Of a DNA stretch of 64,000 nt, positions 34,298-41,493 are shown piece after piece. Positions within the stretch are counted from its first letter, which is position 1; the number at the start of each line of letters is the position of its first letter. The translations under genes and the position numbers were made by a program. Below the pieces are notes generated by a model. That model saw only the letters and a list, made by a program, of their open reading frames with translations. It was not told the DNA's origin and ran no database searches. Origin of the DNA: 2-02-FULL-45-10 sp964478235 (GTDB lineage Bacteria > Patescibacteriota > Patescibacteriia > Magasanikbacterales > GWA2-37-8); the NCBI GenBank assembly GCA_964478235.1, contig CAYZGX010000003.1:11795-75794 (forward strand). The letters run 5' to 3'.

Positions 34298-34664
34298 GTT
34301 CTTTTTCTTCAGGAATAAACTTCAGAGACAGTGAATTGACGCAGTGGCGAGTATTTTTGGCGGTAAAACCTTCGCCTTCAAAAACATGGCCGAGATGTCC
34401 GCCGCAGGTGGCGCACGTAATTTCGATACGGTGACCGTCGGCATCGGTAAGGCGCTTCACAGCGCCAGAAATTTCTTGATCAAAGCTTGGCCACCCGCAA
34501 CCAGAATGAAATTTGGCTGTGGAAGTGTAGAGGGGAGAGCTGCAGCGACGACACGTATAGGTGCCGGGAACAAAAAAATCATCATACTCACCGGTGCCAG
34601 GAGCTTCGGTGCCTTTGTGAACAATGACTTTTTCTTCCTCAGGGGTGAGTGGGTTGAGTTGCAT
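34290..34664 (-). CDS. msrB: Peptide methionine sulfoxide reductase MsrB
   Basis: 124 residues. Two zinc Cys pairs (CRRC, CATC), SGCGWPSF, GGHLGHVFEGEG and catalytic Cys in RHCVNSLSL. It reduces R-methionine sulfoxide, completing repair with MsrA. Both are translationally coupled. This fits the oxidative-stress theme of the neighbouring copper operon. Confidence 0.94.
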   Translation of the reverse strand: MQLNPLTPEEEKVIVHKGTEAPGTGEYDDFFVPGTYTCRRCSSPLYTSTAKFHSGCGWPSFDQEISGAVKRLTDADGHRIEITCATCGGHLGHVFEGEGFTAKNTRHCVNSLSLKFIPEEKEHV

Positions 34665-34725
34665 ACCAACAAAAGAGAACTGCTGGTAGTTTAGCAGAAA
34701 AAAGAGGTATGGACAATGCGAAGTC

Positions 34726-35391
34726 TTACTTCGAGCGCCGCACTAAGCGAACAAAATGACGAAAGATGCCAGTTTTTTCAATGAGTGGATTAATCCAGCC
34801 GTTCGTAATGCAGAAATAGGAAGCAAACGGAGCGGTATGGTGTAATTCGTGACGAGCAGGGGATAAAATAACGTTGTATTTTTGAAGAATGGTGACAAAA
34901 GTTGGTCGAGTCGTCGCGTGTGCCCACTTATGAATTTGGTTAGTTAAAAAAATAAACAAAACAAACAGAGCGACAAATAATCCTAAGAGCCAATAAAAGA
35001 GAGAGGTAGTAAAAGGCACATAATAATAAGTGGGAACAAGAGCTGACAAAGAAATGAGGCAGTTGTTGCCGTTCACTTGAAGAAAGCCGTGTCGGGTGAT
35101 AGCCATTTGGTCAACATGATGTTCTCGAAATGGAAAAATAAAATGCGGCCCCAAAAAAGGCGTTTTCGGGTCACCAAAAGTGTCACCAAGAAAATGAACC
35201 AAACCAGAAACAAAGTCGGCCGTCAGATAGCCGAGAACAATAGTGAGCAAGGATGACCATAAAATAGTGTACCAAGAAGAGTTTGGGAGAGTTGCTCCAA
35301 GCGCGAGCACCAGACGAATGAGATAGTAGAAAAAAGCCATGACAGCACTAATTTCGATGAGTTGATAGGGGTGAAAACGAGATAAAGACAT
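34726..35391 (-). CDS. CarF/PEDS1-like plasmanylethanolamine desaturase
   Basis: About 221 residues from the preferred start. The histidine pattern matches the CarF/TMEM189 (Kua) family: VHFLGDTFGDPKTPFLG, PFREHHVDQMAITRHGF, IHKWAH and SPARHELHHTAPFASYF, with four helices before and between. Family members insert the vinyl-ether double bond of plasmalogens using oxygen and di-iron (established for M. xanthus CarF and human PEDS1). A longer reading (ATG 35445) is rejected since a terminator hairpin (35398-35432) covers its first codons. It follows the copper operon after that terminator. Confidence 0.78.
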   Translation of the reverse strand: MSLSRFHPYQLIEISAVMAFFYYLIRLVLALGATLPNSSWYTILWSSLLTIVLGYLTADFVSGLVHFLGDTFGDPKTPFLGPHFIFPFREHHVDQMAITRHGFLQVNGNNCLISLSALVPTYYYVPFTTSLFYWLLGLFVALFVLFIFLTNQIHKWAHATTRPTFVTILQKYNVILSPARHELHHTAPFASYFCITNGWINPLIEKTGIFRHFVRLVRRSK

Positions 35392-35432
35392 AAAAAAAGC
35401 CGTAAGTACGCTAATGAGCGTAACATACGGCT
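35392..35432 (-). terminator. Terminator of the copper operon
   Basis: On the minus strand, AGCCGTA (plus inner GTTACGCT / AGCGTAC) pairs with TACGGCT, followed by seven T residues, directly before the ATG at 35391. Confidence 0.85.
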
Positions 35433-35460
35433 CCATTGTTTTCAAGCCCGAAAAGTCTAG

Positions 35461-35853
35461 CTAATTGAAGTTGATAATGAAGTTATACATGCCCATTGAG
35501 CAGGTGCCTTGGAGGGCTGTGCCAGGCTGCTGAGGAGGAATAATCATTTCTTTTTCGCCGGTTGATGGTAAAAAAGCCTGTAGTTTTAGACTGGGAATTC
35601 GGACGGCTGAAGAGCAATCAAAAGTACCGTTAGTTTTAAAAATCAGAGTGGTTGGCATGTTGGCTTTGGCAAATGAGGTGCGAGGAAAGTAGCCACCCTT
35701 AACATTCAAGGTGATACTTTGGGCACCGTCGGCTTCTGTAACATTAGATCCCCCAGTAGTATTTGTTGGTGACTCATTTTTGTTACCTGAGAAAAGCAAA
35801 AAACCAAGCAGGGCAACTAAAAAGATGGTAATAAGAGAAGCAGTATATTTCAT
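35461..35853 (-). CDS. Membrane-anchored cupredoxin-like protein
   Basis: 130 residues. An N-terminal hydrophobic segment (about 5-22) and low-complexity linker lead to a small beta domain: TLNVKGGYFPRTSFAKANMPTTLIFKT, FDCSSAVRIPSL, and GTCSMGMYNF at the end. The Cys and Met residues fit a copper-binding cupredoxin (EfeO/CopC-like domain). It would act outside the membrane, as last gene of csoR-DUF305-copA-HMA/DsbD-cupredoxin. Confidence 0.78.
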   Translation of the reverse strand: MKYTASLITIFLVALLGFLLFSGNKNESPTNTTGGSNVTEADGAQSITLNVKGGYFPRTSFAKANMPTTLIFKTNGTFDCSSAVRIPSLKLQAFLPSTGEKEMIIPPQQPGTALQGTCSMGMYNFIINFN

Positions 35854-35855
35854 AG

Positions 35856-36890
35856 TTAAAAAGTGATAAGTGATGGAAGTATTCCTGCACCTGCTAAGCT
35901 AGTTAGGATGTTGAGGATAGCGAAAGCGATAACGATAAGACCAGCACTTTTGAAAAACACCCCAGCATGACGACTTTCTTTGATGCTAAGAGAGCTGAAG
36001 CTTACTAATGCTAACACAGGCAGTGTCCCCAGAGCAAAAGCAAACATGGTGAGAGCGCCGGTCAAAAAAGTACCAGTCGAAAGAGCAAAGACCTGCATTG
36101 ATTGGGTGAAACCACATGGCAGGAAGAAAGTTGCTGTCCCAACAAGAAGCGGAGTAAGGGTGTGATTTATTTTTACCAAATTAAGAGCTCGTGTACCAAT
36201 AAACTTTGGCATAGAGAGCTGTAGTTTTTTGGCCGCTGGAGTGATGTCTAATAAATTAAAACCTAAGAGCAACATCACTACCCCGACAAACAGGGATAGT
36301 ATGAGTGTGCCGGTAATACCGAGCTGAAAAAGCGAACCAATAGATCCAAGCGCCCCACCAAGAATAAAGAACGAAATAAGGCGCCCTAGGTGGAAAAGCA
36401 TTTGCGGTCGAACAGAGTCTCCTTTTTTCGCAAAAGTCGCCGACATAGATAAGACAAGACCGCCAACAATTGCCATACAAGTGGATAGTGAGGCGACAAT
36501 TCCTATAACAAAAGCTGTTCCATAGGTGACACGACTGGTATCTACCAGCTGGACAACGCCTAATTTTTGTAAAATAATGAAAAGAATAATAAAACCCAAG
36601 GCAATAGGGACTGCTTTAGAAAAATCTTTCCAGTTATTTTTTGTAAGCTCAGGTTGTGTGGCGAGTGTGTAGCCGTGCTTGGTAAGAAGTGGTGAAAGCT
36701 CTCGAGCAATTTCATCTGGAGACATGCCGGGAAAATTTCCGTAGATATCAACAGTGCGAGAAGCGAGATCAGAAGTCGCTGAGACGACTTTAGCGTGTTC
36801 GGCGAGTTCGCTTTCGGTCAAAATAACACAAGCCTGACAGTGCATGCCGTGGACATAGAGAGTGCATTTTTGTGGAGCAGTATCTGACAT
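35856..36890 (-). CDS. HMA domain fused to DsbD/TauE-like membrane protein
   Basis: 344 residues. An N-terminal HMA domain with GMHCQAC (residues 15-21) is followed by six or seven helices of the DsbD_2/CcdA-like type (STCMAIVGGLVLSMSA, then LPCGFTQSM). The Cys pair in helices STC and LPC suggests electron or metal transfer across the membrane. It starts 2 bases after copA. The likely role is copper handling or supply to the cupredoxin; the exact activity is unknown. Confidence 0.78.
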   Translation of the reverse strand: MSDTAPQKCTLYVHGMHCQACVILTESELAEHAKVVSATSDLASRTVDIYGNFPGMSPDEIARELSPLLTKHGYTLATQPELTKNNWKDFSKAVPIALGFIILFIILQKLGVVQLVDTSRVTYGTAFVIGIVASLSTCMAIVGGLVLSMSATFAKKGDSVRPQMLFHLGRLISFFILGGALGSIGSLFQLGITGTLILSLFVGVVMLLLGFNLLDITPAAKKLQLSMPKFIGTRALNLVKINHTLTPLLVGTATFFLPCGFTQSMQVFALSTGTFLTGALTMFAFALGTLPVLALVSFSSLSIKESRHAGVFFKSAGLIVIAFAILNILTSLAGAGILPSLITF

Positions 36891-36892
36891 AG

Positions 36893-39157
36893 TTATAACT
36901 TTTTAGCTTTTAAACGAAGCGAATTAGAAACAACGGACACGCTGGAAAAAGCCATGGCTAAACCAGCAAAGATTGGGTTGAGCAGCCAACCAAAGAGGGG
37001 GTAAAAAGCCCCGCCAGCTAAAGGGATACCAACGACATTAAAGATAAAAGCCCAGAATAGATTTTGTTTGACGGTTCGCATGGTTGCTTTGGAGAGAGTG
37101 ATAACCTGAGCGATTTTATGAATATCACCGTGGAGTAAGGTTACCCCAGCCGACTCAATCGCCACATCAGTGCCGGTGGCCATAGCAATACCAACATTAG
37201 CTTGTGCCAAAGCTGGTGCGTCGTTGACGCCATCGCCGGCCATAGCGACGATTTGACCACGCGATTGCAACTCTTTAATTTTAAGAGCCTTTTCTTGGGG
37301 GGTCACTTCTGAAAAAACGGTTGTAATACCAGCTTGGTTCGCAATAAAGTTGGCTGCCAGGGCGTTATCGCCAGTAAGAAGAACGAGAGACAGTCCTTTT
37401 TTGCGAAGTGTGGCGATTTCTTCGGCAATGCCTTTTTTGAGAGTGTCGCTCAGAGCGATATAGCCAATAACGGTATCATTTTTTTCTACCACCACAACTG
37501 TTTTTCCTTGTTTTTGTAATTCTGTCATTTGAGTCGAGCTGTCTTTTGCGGAAGGTTTGCGAACTCGTACTGTCGCGCCCTCGATCTTGGCAGTCACACC
37601 AACCCCAGCCTCGGACATAAAATCAGAAGCGCTGGCAAGAAGGAGAGATTTTTTATAAGCGTCAAGAACAATCGCTTCAGCCAGTGGATGTTCAGATTTT
37701 TTTTCTACACTAGCTGCCAAACGAATAATTTCTTGCTCAGTAAACGATGAAGTCAGAGAAATACTATCGGTTACCTCGGGAACACCTTTGGTCAGAGTAC
37801 CTGTTTTATCAAAAACAATAGTGGTAACTGTACTTAAACGTTGAAGCGATTCGGCATCTTTAATGAGAATACCATACTCCGCCCCTTTGCCAACGCCGAC
37901 AATAATTGCGGTTGGAGTGGCGAGCCCGAGAGCGCATGGGCAGGCAATGATTAAGATACCAACAAAAGAAACGATAGCGTAAGACAAAGCCACTTGCTGT
38001 CCAAAAATAGGGATGCCGATGAGTAGCCAAAGAATAAACGAAAGGAGGGCTAAGCCGAGCACTACTGGCACAAAAACACCAGAAATAGTATCAGCTAGAG
38101 CTTGAATAGGAGCCTTTGACCCTTGGGCTTCTTGAACAAAACGAATAATCTGTGAAAGCAGAGTATTCTCGCCAACCTTGGTTGCTTTAAAGATAATATG
38201 CCCCTGTTTATTAATGGTTGAACCGATCACCATGTTGCCAACAGTTTTATCAACCGGAATAGATTCGCCAGTCACCATCGCTTCATCAACCGAGGTTGCC
38301 CCCTCAAGAATAATTCCGTCAACAGGAATTTTAGAGCCTGGTTTTACAATAATGCTATCACCAACGATGACTTGGTCGATAGGCAACTCAATTTCCTTGC
38401 CATCTCGCAGAACGAGAGCAGTTTTTGCCTGAAGACCGAGTAATTTTTCAATCGCTTCACCAGTTTGAAGTTTGGAGCGAGCTTCCAAATATTTTCCGAG
38501 CGTGACAAAACCAATAACTACGATAACTACATCAAAATAAGTGTACTCAGGTAAACGAATAAGCTGTCGTACCGACGGCAGAAGGGTGATAATAGTGCTA
38601 TAGAGAAAAGCTGACAGAGTGCCGATGCCAATCAAGGTGTCCATATTCGCGACACGAAAGCGAATAAACCGAGAGACACCAAGAATAAATGGCTGGCCCA
38701 CCCAAAACAATACAATACTAGAAAGAATAAGAGAGATAGTGTTAAACAAATCCATTGGAATAGGTAGATTCGGCACACTCAAAAAAGTACGAGCCGAAAT
38801 ATCCCACATCATGAGGAAAAAAACGAGAAGAGTAACAGGTAAAACAAAATGAGTTTTTGCCTGGAGGAGCTCCAGCTCTTGTTTTTTGACTTCTTTAGTC
38901 GTGGTAAGGCCAGTATGTTGGCTGTGATCCATCTGAGCTTGTTGATTGGCAGGGGAGAGGGTGTAGCCGAGCTGTTGAATCTCGGCGTTCATAGCTTCAA
39001 GCGATATTTTTTCAGGAGAAAAATCAACATGAGCTTTTTCGGTAGCGTAATTTACCTCGGCGCTTGCTACGCCGGGAAGCTTGCGTAATTTTTTGCCGAT
39101 GACCAGCGAACAGCTGGCACAGTGCATGCCTCGGACATCAAAAATATGTTCCGACAT
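36893..39157 (-). CDS. copA: Copper-exporting P1B-type ATPase CopA
   Basis: 754 residues. One N-terminal HMA domain (GMHCASC) and eight helices, with CPCALGLATPTAI as transmembrane metal motif, phosphorylation DKTGTLTKG, HPLAEAI, GDGVNDAPAL and the end NPIFAGLAMAFSSVSVVSNSLRLK, the copper(I) pattern. It exports Cu+ with ATP. A frame open to 39214 is longer, but the ATG at 39157 is the normal start and lies 4 bases after DUF305. No Shine-Dalgarno is evident. Confidence 0.93.
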   Translation of the reverse strand: MSEHIFDVRGMHCASCSLVIGKKLRKLPGVASAEVNYATEKAHVDFSPEKISLEAMNAEIQQLGYTLSPANQQAQMDHSQHTGLTTTKEVKKQELELLQAKTHFVLPVTLLVFFLMMWDISARTFLSVPNLPIPMDLFNTISLILSSIVLFWVGQPFILGVSRFIRFRVANMDTLIGIGTLSAFLYSTIITLLPSVRQLIRLPEYTYFDVVIVVIGFVTLGKYLEARSKLQTGEAIEKLLGLQAKTALVLRDGKEIELPIDQVIVGDSIIVKPGSKIPVDGIILEGATSVDEAMVTGESIPVDKTVGNMVIGSTINKQGHIIFKATKVGENTLLSQIIRFVQEAQGSKAPIQALADTISGVFVPVVLGLALLSFILWLLIGIPIFGQQVALSYAIVSFVGILIIACPCALGLATPTAIIVGVGKGAEYGILIKDAESLQRLSTVTTIVFDKTGTLTKGVPEVTDSISLTSSFTEQEIIRLAASVEKKSEHPLAEAIVLDAYKKSLLLASASDFMSEAGVGVTAKIEGATVRVRKPSAKDSSTQMTELQKQGKTVVVVEKNDTVIGYIALSDTLKKGIAEEIATLRKKGLSLVLLTGDNALAANFIANQAGITTVFSEVTPQEKALKIKELQSRGQIVAMAGDGVNDAPALAQANVGIAMATGTDVAIESAGVTLLHGDIHKIAQVITLSKATMRTVKQNLFWAFIFNVVGIPLAGGAFYPLFGWLLNPIFAGLAMAFSSVSVVSNSLRLKAKKL

Positions 39158-39161
39158 ATAA

Positions 39162-39722
39162 TTATAGTTTATACCAAGCCTTGCGCCAATCGCCGAGCAT
39201 AGTAATACCACCACTTAAAAAGGCTTCCACCGCATCAGCGTTGTTCAGAATTTCTGAACGAGTGGATTTAAGACGAGCGTCTTTGGTCATTAAGACCCCA
39301 ACCTGATGATGGCTAATAACAGCATTAAGAAAACGAAGATCAAAAGTTGTGTCATAGGCGCCCAAGCGAGGGACGATTGGGTCAGCTACCGCGCGAGTGT
39401 CGTTGTACCAGTCTTTTTTCCATTGGTAGAGCTCAGCAATCGCCTTTGGCTCATCAACTAGAATCGCTGTAGCGAGATTTTTAACCTCAGGGCGTTCGCT
39501 TTTAAGAGCCTGTTCAGCGACAAGCATCGCTCCACGATGGTGGGCAATCATAGCGTTGATATAGCGCAAATCAAGCCATTTATCAGCTGGACCTAAATCC
39601 ATAGTGTTTTTATCGTACATCGCCAATCGATATTCAGGAGTGAGATAATAGCCAATACCAATTCCGAGCACTAATGAAACAACCATGAGCGAAGCGGCAA
39701 GGTAGAGCGAGATTTTTGCCAT
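39162..39722 (-). CDS. DUF305 family membrane-anchored protein
   Basis: 186 residues. A helix at residues 6-26 anchors the protein; two DUF305 halves follow with INAMIAHHRGAMLVAEQA and LNAVISHHQVGVLMTKDA, where His pairs are conserved. DUF305 has a ferritin-like fold and is common with copper export genes. It is the second gene of the copper operon. Confidence 0.85.
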   Translation of the reverse strand: MAKISLYLAASLMVVSLVLGIGIGYYLTPEYRLAMYDKNTMDLGPADKWLDLRYINAMIAHHRGAMLVAEQALKSERPEVKNLATAILVDEPKAIAELYQWKKDWYNDTRAVADPIVPRLGAYDTTFDLRFLNAVISHHQVGVLMTKDARLKSTRSEILNNADAVEAFLSGGITMLGDWRKAWYKL

Positions 39723-39739
39723 AGAAGTATAGTTAAAAA

Positions 39740-40003
39740 TTATTTTCGTTTAAGACGATAGACTTTTAAAATTTCGGTGATAGCTTTGGTTTCTTTGCCA
39801 GCTTTCATTTGATCGACAACGCATCCGCCAAGATGGTTTTCCATAATAGCATCTTCAATATTGGAGAGTGCTTGTTTGGCGGCTGAGGTTTGGGTGATGA
39901 TATCGATACAATATGCTCCTTTGGTGAGCATGTCTTGAAGGCCGCGAATTTGACCTTCGACAATTTTGAGACGACGAATAAGTTTTGGGTTAGTAGTTTT
40001 CAT
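39740..40003 (-). CDS. csoR: CsoR-type copper-sensing repressor
   Basis: About 87 residues. LIRRLKIVEGQIRGLQDML and GAYCIDIITQTSAAKQAL with Cys, then NHLGGCV (His and Cys) give the Cys-His-Cys Cu(I) site. CsoR leaves its operator upon Cu(I) binding. The ATG at 40003 is preferred over 40075, since the operator and -10 element lie between the two. The repressor heads the operon it controls. Confidence 0.9.
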   Translation of the reverse strand: MKTTNPKLIRRLKIVEGQIRGLQDMLTKGAYCIDIITQTSAAKQALSNIEDAIMENHLGGCVVDQMKAGKETKAITEILKVYRLKRK

Positions 40004-40012
40004 AGTGAATGT

Positions 40013-40041
40013 ACTGTATACCCCCAGGGGGGTATTGTCAA
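40013..40041 (-). promoter_or_regulatory. csoR: Promoter and CsoR operator of the copper operon
   Basis: TTGACA, 17 bases, TACAGT on the minus strand, with ATACCCCCAGGGGGGTAT (40018-40035) filling the spacer. The operator has the G/C-tract inverted repeat of known CsoR sites. The -10 box ends 9 bases before the ATG, so the mRNA would have almost no leader. Confidence 0.85.
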
Positions 40042-40054
40042 ACACACCAAGTGG

Positions 40055-40095
40055 ATAACTAAAAACAGCCTTCAAAATGAAAGCTGTTTTTAGTG
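40055..40095 (-). terminator. Terminator after tRNA-Gly(TCC)
   Basis: CTAAAAACAGC / GCTGTTTTTAG hairpin with a T-rich end; lies between the tRNA and the copper promoter. Confidence 0.75.
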
Positions 40096-40100
40096 TTTGG

Positions 40101-40172
40101 AGCGGGCGACGGGAGTCGAACCCGTGTCACCAGTTTGGAAAACTGGGATAATAGCCGTTATATGACGCCCGC
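40101..40172 (-). tRNA. tRNA-Gly (anticodon TCC)
   Basis: 72 bases on the minus strand: acceptor GCGGGCG/CGCCCGC, anticodon stem CCAGT/ACTGG with loop TTTCCAA, T stem ACGGG/CCCGT. Reads GGA. A partial copy of its 5' end (GCGGGTGTCATATG) lies upstream at about 40232-40246. Confidence 0.93.
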
Positions 40173-40179
40173 AGTGAGT

Positions 40180-40201
40180 GAAAAGTAAGTTTACTTACTT
40201 T
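40180..40201. repeat. Perfect 22-bp palindrome in the tRNA-Gly leader
   Basis: AAAAGTAAGT-TT-ACTTACTTTT lies within the transcribed leader of tRNA-Gly(TCC). Possible role in processing or termination. Confidence 0.55.
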
Positions 40202-40260
40202 TCTGAACGAAGAGGTGCGCATACACCTGAGCATATGACACCCGCACTATTCGTGAAGAC

Positions 40261-40288
40261 AGTATACTAAATTAGCCTGTTATGTCAA
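40261..40288 (-). promoter_or_regulatory. Promoter of tRNA-Gly(TCC)
   Basis: TTGACA, 16 bases, TATACT on the minus strand; a leader of about 80 bases precedes the tRNA. Confidence 0.72.
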
Positions 40289-40328
40289 TCAGTCGTTGGC
40301 TTCTGTGCATAAACCACCCACAAAACCC

Positions 40329-40357
40329 TTGTCATTTAGGATTCTTTTTTCTATAAT
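40329..40357 (+). promoter_or_regulatory. Promoter of the 83-residue ORF
   Basis: TTGTCA, 17 bases, TATAAT. Followed by a leader of about 42 bases with GGAGG, 6 bases before the ATG. Confidence 0.72.
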
Positions 40358-40405
40358 GCTTCGCAAGTAGTTTTTTCTAACCTCTATCCCAGGCTGGAGG
40401 CCTGC

Positions 40406-40657
40406 ATGCGAAATCTTGGCACAGAAGTCCTCGCAAGTGTTATTGTGGTGGTAGTTCTCTCCGAAGAGGTTCCGTCACCCGAAGAAGTCGTCGAGTTTGC
40501 TCGTCGGGAAAATGCTGTCTTCAAGCGCTCGGACAAAAAACAAGGCTCGGAATATGTGATGCTCAAGCGAGCTCATGAGGCCGAGCCGGCCAAGTGGGGA
40601 GTGCAAACGCTCTTGAGTCGACACGGTCGCCACCTGTGGTCGAGCCGTAGCGGCTAA
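40406..40657 (+). CDS. Small ORF of unknown function, G+C-rich, with strong SD
   Basis: 83 residues starting MRNLGTEVLASVIVVVVLSE. The N-terminal half is hydrophobic/acidic (SEEVPSPEEVVEFARRENAVF), the end basic (LLSRHGRHLWSSRSG). No family is recognised. A near-consensus promoter, an ideal Shine-Dalgarno (GGAGG, rare here) and a terminator (40777-40808) indicate a real unit. Codon choice and base composition differ from the neighbours, suggesting transfer. Confidence 0.5.
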   Translation: MRNLGTEVLASVIVVVVLSEEVPSPEEVVEFARRENAVFKRSDKKQGSEYVMLKRAHEAEPAKWGVQTLLSRHGRHLWSSRSG

Positions 40658-40776
40658 TAAAGCTGCACTCTATGAACTACTGACGGACGGATATGCGATT
40701 ATGCTTGTTTTTTTGGCAAACCCGCCCGTCCCGTCACCAGTGTACACAAATAAATTGCGTATACCGGGGACAAAAC
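40658..40776. other. Non-coding stretch after the 83-residue ORF
   Basis: No gene is seen. A GACGGACGG (about 40681) and a CCCGTCCCGTC (about 40725) could pair around a T-rich loop. Beyond that nothing recognisable. Confidence 0.35.
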
Positions 40777-40808
40777 ATCCGGTCACTCAGATAGTGCCGG
40801 ATTTTTTA
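40777..40808 (+). terminator. Terminator upstream of the sigma-factor gene
   Basis: ATCCGG-T-CACT / AGTG-C-CGGAT hairpin followed by six T residues. Confidence 0.83.
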
Positions 40809-40894
40809 ATTGTTGCCTTTAGGCTCGACGTGTTACCATAGAGTAATGTTACTTTTTAGCCGGTCAACTCGTAGTACATTATAGAGAAGAACGT

Positions 40895-40900
40895 TACTAT
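40895..40900 (+). promoter_or_regulatory. -10 element of the ECF sigma gene
   Basis: TACTAT 9 bases before the ATG, the same spacing as for csoR; no good -35 element is seen. It suggests a leaderless or nearly leaderless mRNA. Confidence 0.4.
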
Positions 40901-40909
40901 CTCCCACGT

Positions 40910-41482
40910 ATGCATACAACCGACGAACAAGCCTTGGTGGCAGCTGCCCAAAAAGGCGACAAACAGGCCTTTGGTGTGCTCTATGAAGCCTACCTCAAGG
41001 CTATCTATACGTTTATCTACTACAAAACACACCACAAAGAAACTGCCGAAGATGTGACTAGTCAGGCGTTTATAAAAGCCTACGACAACCTCACTTCGTA
41101 TTCGCCGGACAAAGGAACTTTTTCCGCCTGGCTCTATCGCATTGCCCGCAATACTGTTTTTGATCATTTCCGCGCTATAAAGACAACACAAGATGTGGAA
41201 GATGCTTGGGATCTCTCAAGCGGTGAAGATGTCCTGCGCGACACCCACCACCGAACACTGCTCGAAGATGTTCAAAAATACTTAAAGACCCTCTCAGCCG
41301 AACAGCGAGAAATTATCATCCTCCGCTTGTGGCAGGAAAAAAGTTTTGCTGAAATCGCTGAAATTCTTGGTAAAAGCGAAGCTGGTTGCAAGATGATGTT
41401 CGGTCGAACGATTCTAAAACTTCGCGAAACAATGCCGCCAGCTATCCTCACCCTCCTCCTATCCAACGCCTTATTCAGATAA
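40910..41482 (+). CDS. ECF-type RNA polymerase sigma factor
   Basis: 190 residues. Region 2 (AFGVLYEAYLKAIYTFIYYKTHHKETAEDVTSQAFIKAY, then FSAWLYRIARNTVFDHFR) and region 4 (LSAEQREIIILRLWQEKSFAEIAEILGKSEAGCKMMFGRT) are complete, with a helix-turn-helix in the latter. It directs RNA polymerase to stress or surface genes. The next gene, 11 bases later, probably encodes its membrane partner. Confidence 0.9.
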   Translation: MHTTDEQALVAAAQKGDKQAFGVLYEAYLKAIYTFIYYKTHHKETAEDVTSQAFIKAYDNLTSYSPDKGTFSAWLYRIARNTVFDHFRAIKTTQDVEDAWDLSSGEDVLRDTHHRTLLEDVQKYLKTLSAEQREIIILRLWQEKSFAEIAEILGKSEAGCKMMFGRTILKLRETMPPAILTLLLSNALFR

Positions 41483-41493
41483 GCCTTTATTGT

